This document shows, piece by piece, positions 43,925 through 44,192 of a DNA stretch of 44,192 nt. Made by a program: the position numbers and the translations under genes. The notes under the pieces are model-generated. The model was not told the origin of the DNA. It saw only the letters and a list, made by a program, of their open reading frames with translations, and made no database searches. This stretch comes from Chitinophaga pinensis (GTDB lineage: Bacteria; Bacteroidota; Bacteroidia; Bacteroidales; GCA-2748055), in NCBI GenBank assembly GCA_945863035.1, contig CAMAZH010000017.1, positions 1 through 44,192 on the forward strand, in the 5' to 3' direction. Each line of letters starts with the position of its first letter. Within the stretch, counting starts at the first letter, position 1.

Positions 43925-43952
43925 ACGGAAATCTTATGGTTTCCGTTTTTTT
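43925..43952 (+). terminator. Rho-independent terminator after tRNA-Arg
   Basis: The arms ACGGAAA (43925-43931) and TTTCCGT (43940-43946) are followed by a T-run. It lies 7 bp downstream of the tRNA. Confidence 0.85.
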
Positions 43953-43965
43953 CATTTATATTTTA

Positions 43966-44045
43966 GAGGGATGAGAACCCCGGGTTCGAACCGAGGAGGA
44001 ACGACGAGCTCATGAGTCCCTTTTTTTCGGGACGAATAATCCCTC
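43966..44045 (+). other. Compact structured element of unknown nature with hammerhead-like core
   Basis: The outer arms GAGGGAT (43966-43972) and ATCCCTC (44039-44045) are complementary. Inside are a T-arm-like GGGTTCGAACC (43982-43992), then CTCATGA (44009-44015), a hairpin GTCCC/GGGAC with T-rich loop (44016-44033) and GAA (44034-44036). The order outer stem, hairpin region, C-T-x-A-T-G-A, stem II, GAA is that of a type III hammerhead ribozyme. However, the essential G5 is C, position 17 is G, and stem I is not convincing. It may be a decayed ribozyme, another structured RNA, or part of an integration scar. Confidence 0.35.
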
Positions 44046-44055
44046 CAGGTTCACA
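44038..44055 (+). repeat. 18-bp direct repeat, copy 2 (possible att scar)
   Basis: An exact second copy of the tRNA-Arg 3' segment, 136 bp downstream of the first, with only about 118 bp between them. No integrase is in the window. It may be a remnant of an excised or eroded tRNA-targeting element, or the left border of an island starting to the right. Confidence 0.7.
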
Positions 44056-44060
44056 TTTCA

Positions 44061-44097
44061 AAAACCCAAAACGATGTTTGTCAGCGTTTTGGGTTTT
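44061..44097 (+). terminator. Perfect 13-bp hairpin, bidirectional terminator-like
   Basis: The arms aaaacccaaaacg (44061-44073) and cgttttgggtttt (44085-44097) match perfectly around an 11-base loop. The outer A and T runs would allow termination from either strand. The remaining 95 bp to the window edge show no supported gene. Confidence 0.75.
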
Positions 44098-44192
44098 ATA
44101 ATTTCATTATTTGTACAACATTATTAAAAACTATGTGCAGGGAATCTGTTAATAGAGAAAGAAAATGATAAATAAATTGGTGTCACGGAACC

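Noticed and set aside
43972-44055. A second tRNA-like fold (TGAGAAC/GTTCACA arms with a T-arm-like loop)
   Set aside because: There is no D-arm or 7-base anticodon loop, and the T-rich hairpin loop has 8 bases; not a functional tRNA.
44165-44192. Possible start of a plus-strand gene at the right edge (ATG at 44165)
   Set aside because: Only nine codons are visible, so nothing can be said about it.
1-44192. CRISPR arrays, insertion sequences, transposases, rRNA
   Set aside because: No regularly spaced short repeats, transposase-like ORFs, terminal inverted repeats or rRNA sequence were found; the only tandem repeats are the coding Ig units.

Overview
The window looks like a chromosomal segment from a Bacteroidota bacterium. 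The support is two SusC/SusD pairs, three proteins with type IX secretion (T9SS) C-terminal sorting domains, many Bacteroidota-style lipoprotein signals, and TAnnTTTG promoter elements. A free-living member of the Bacteroidales/Marinilabiliales group is a reasonable guess, but no phylogenetic marker here proves it.

Layout: bases 1 to about 41,300 are one long co-directional minus-strand polysaccharide utilization locus (PUL). Read in transcription order (right to left) it holds a CBM9-like T9SS protein with its own promoter and terminator; a GH2 lipoprotein; SusC/SusD pair 1; a PA14-containing GH31; a second GH2 lipoprotein; SusC/SusD pair 2; two small surface-lipoprotein candidates; a hairpin; a GH26 beta-mannanase-type lipoprotein; a third GH2 lipoprotein; a DUF362 protein with T9SS tail; a 40-codon ORF; a GH5-like enzyme; a URO-D-fold protein; an SGLT-type sodium:sugar symporter; a GH43-CBM6 enzyme; a large CBM/PKD/GH5-like T9SS enzyme; a second URO-D-fold protein; and a partial protein of tandem bacterial Ig-like (BIG_2) repeats running off the left edge.

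How it probably works: surface enzymes and binding proteins (GH26, the GH5-like/PKD protein, the CBM9 protein, SusD and the small lipoproteins) cut and capture a hemicellulose; the SusC porins import oligosaccharides; periplasmic or lipid-anchored GH2, GH31 and GH43 enzymes strip side chains and terminal sugars; the SSS symporter takes up the released sugar. GH26 plus a GH5-like enzyme points to a beta-mannan backbone, whereas the PA14-containing GH31, GH2 and GH43 set resembles xyloglucan-type side-chain removal. The substrate is therefore left open as a decorated hemicellulose. No PUL regulator (SusR, hybrid two-component system, ECF sigma/anti-sigma) is present in the window.

After a 431-bp divergent promoter region the plus strand carries housekeeping genes: a split ResB/CcsA cytochrome c maturation pair and a tRNA-Arg(ACG) with promoter and terminator. 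Just beyond the tRNA, 18 bp of its 3' end are repeated exactly after a compact structured segment of about 118 bp. It contains a hammerhead-ribozyme-like but substituted core and is followed by a perfect 13-bp hairpin. This is the least explained part of the window.
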